NCBI GenBank assembly: GCA_965363675.1
Contig: CBDTTW010000184.1
Span: 1 to 6,161 of the forward strand
Origin: CBDTTW01 sp965363675
GTDB lineage: Bacteria; Bacteroidota; Rhodothermia; Rhodothermales; DASSAV01
DNA length: 6,161 nt
Reading direction: 5' to 3'
In this document: in pieces, positions 5,834 to 6,161 of the stretch
How the letters are laid out: the number at the start of each line of letters is the position of its first letter
Position numbering within the stretch: the first letter of the stretch is position 1
Position numbers and translations under genes: made by a program
The notes under the pieces: generated by a model
The model's database searches: none
Told to the model about the DNA's origin: nothing
What the model saw: only the letters and a program-made list of their open reading frames with translations

Positions 5834-5869
5834 CGCCCCTCCGCCGTTGCACTCGCATTTTTACCGCTC

Positions 5870-6161
5870 ATGACACGCGATCAGGTTCGGGGCGCCCTCC
5901 TCGGGGCCGCCGTCGGCGAGGCCCTCGGCATGCCGGCCGAAGGGCTCAGCCACGCCAACGTCCGCATGTACTACCGGGGCATCTCGGGCTACGCCGCCGA
6001 CGAAAAGCGCCGCGACTTCTCGGCGGGCCAGTGGACCGGGGGCGCGCAGGCGACGTTCGCTGTGGCGCGGGCGCTGCGCCGGGGCTGCCCGGACGCCGCC
6101 GCGCTTGCGGCGGAGCTGGCGGCGGTGCTGCCCGAGGCGCGCCGCTGGACCCCCGCCGAGC
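5870..6161 (+). CDS. ADP-ribosylglycohydrolase-family protein, N-terminal part (degenerate metal site)
   Basis: Only the first 97 codons are in the window; the frame is open to the edge. Residues 8-24 (GALLGAAVGEALGMPAE) match the opening motif of the DraG/ARH family, G-x-x-x-GDAxGxPxE, which removes ADP-ribose from proteins or acts on related N- or O-glycosidic bonds using two metal ions. The segment GQWTGGAQATFAVARAL (53-69) aligns with the second motif, normally xTDDTxM. Here the two metal-binding Asp are G57 and G58, and the GD of the first motif is GE (E17); E24, equivalent to human ARH3 E41, is kept. The frame is unbroken, so this looks like substitution rather than frameshift. The protein may be a non-catalytic or altered member. 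The ATG at 5870 lacks a Shine-Dalgarno but follows a good -7 box. The C-terminal metal ligands cannot be seen. Confidence 0.75.
   Translation, partial: MTRDQVRGALLGAAVGEALGMPAEGLSHANVRMYYRGISGYAADEKRRDFSAGQWTGGAQATFAVARALRRGCPDAAALAAELAAVLPEARRWTPAE

Noticed and set aside
4848..5858. Minus-strand 336-codon frame over ccmB and ccmC
   Set aside because: Out of frame with both recognised proteins and Arg/Gly/Ala-rich. The CcmB and CcmC frames have membrane spans and family motifs.

Overview
The window (estimated about 70% G+C) carries ordinary chromosomal genes of what looks like a high-GC member of the Rhodothermota/Bacteroidota. The evidence is: the rsmA-mgtE gene pair, a good match to the Bacteroidota-type -7 promoter box (TAnnTTTG) in front of the last gene, several genes without a Shine-Dalgarno sequence, and a cysteine-type CcmE. 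The phylum call is an inference; no rRNA or lineage-specific marker is present.

Layout, left to right. The 3' end of a tetratricopeptide-repeat (TPR) gene (to 130) is followed by a short intergenic stretch with a strong hairpin that can sequester the ribosome-binding site of the next gene. That gene (224-1318, +) encodes a von Willebrand factor A (VWA) protein with an intact metal-binding site. Next come rsmA/ksgA (1380-2183, +; 16S rRNA adenine dimethyltransferase) and mgtE (2200-3618, +; Mg2+ channel), 16 nt apart and probably cotranscribed. A leftward cytochrome c maturation cluster, ccmB-ccmC-ccmD-ccmE (5767 down to 3623), runs head-on into mgtE with only 4 nt between the stop codons. After a 102-nt divergent promoter region, the 5' part of an ADP-ribosylglycohydrolase-family gene (5870 to the window end, +) begins.

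How the genes work together. CcmB and CcmC are the membrane parts of the heme-handling machinery, CcmD is the small membrane adaptor, and CcmE is the periplasmic heme chaperone. The ATPase CcmA, the ligase CcmF and the CcmG/H thiol-redox arm are not in the window. CcmE has the CxxxY heme-attachment motif instead of the classical HxxxY.

Most worth a second look: the C-type CcmE in a ccmBCDE cluster without ccmA; the ADP-ribosylglycohydrolase homologue whose metal-binding TDD motif reads TGG, suggesting a pseudoenzyme; the hairpin that can mask the ribosome-binding site of the VWA gene; and the doubtful start of ccmD. I see no CRISPR array, mobile element, tRNA or rRNA, and no convincing wholly new multigene system. 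No gene-free stretch exceeds about 102 nt.
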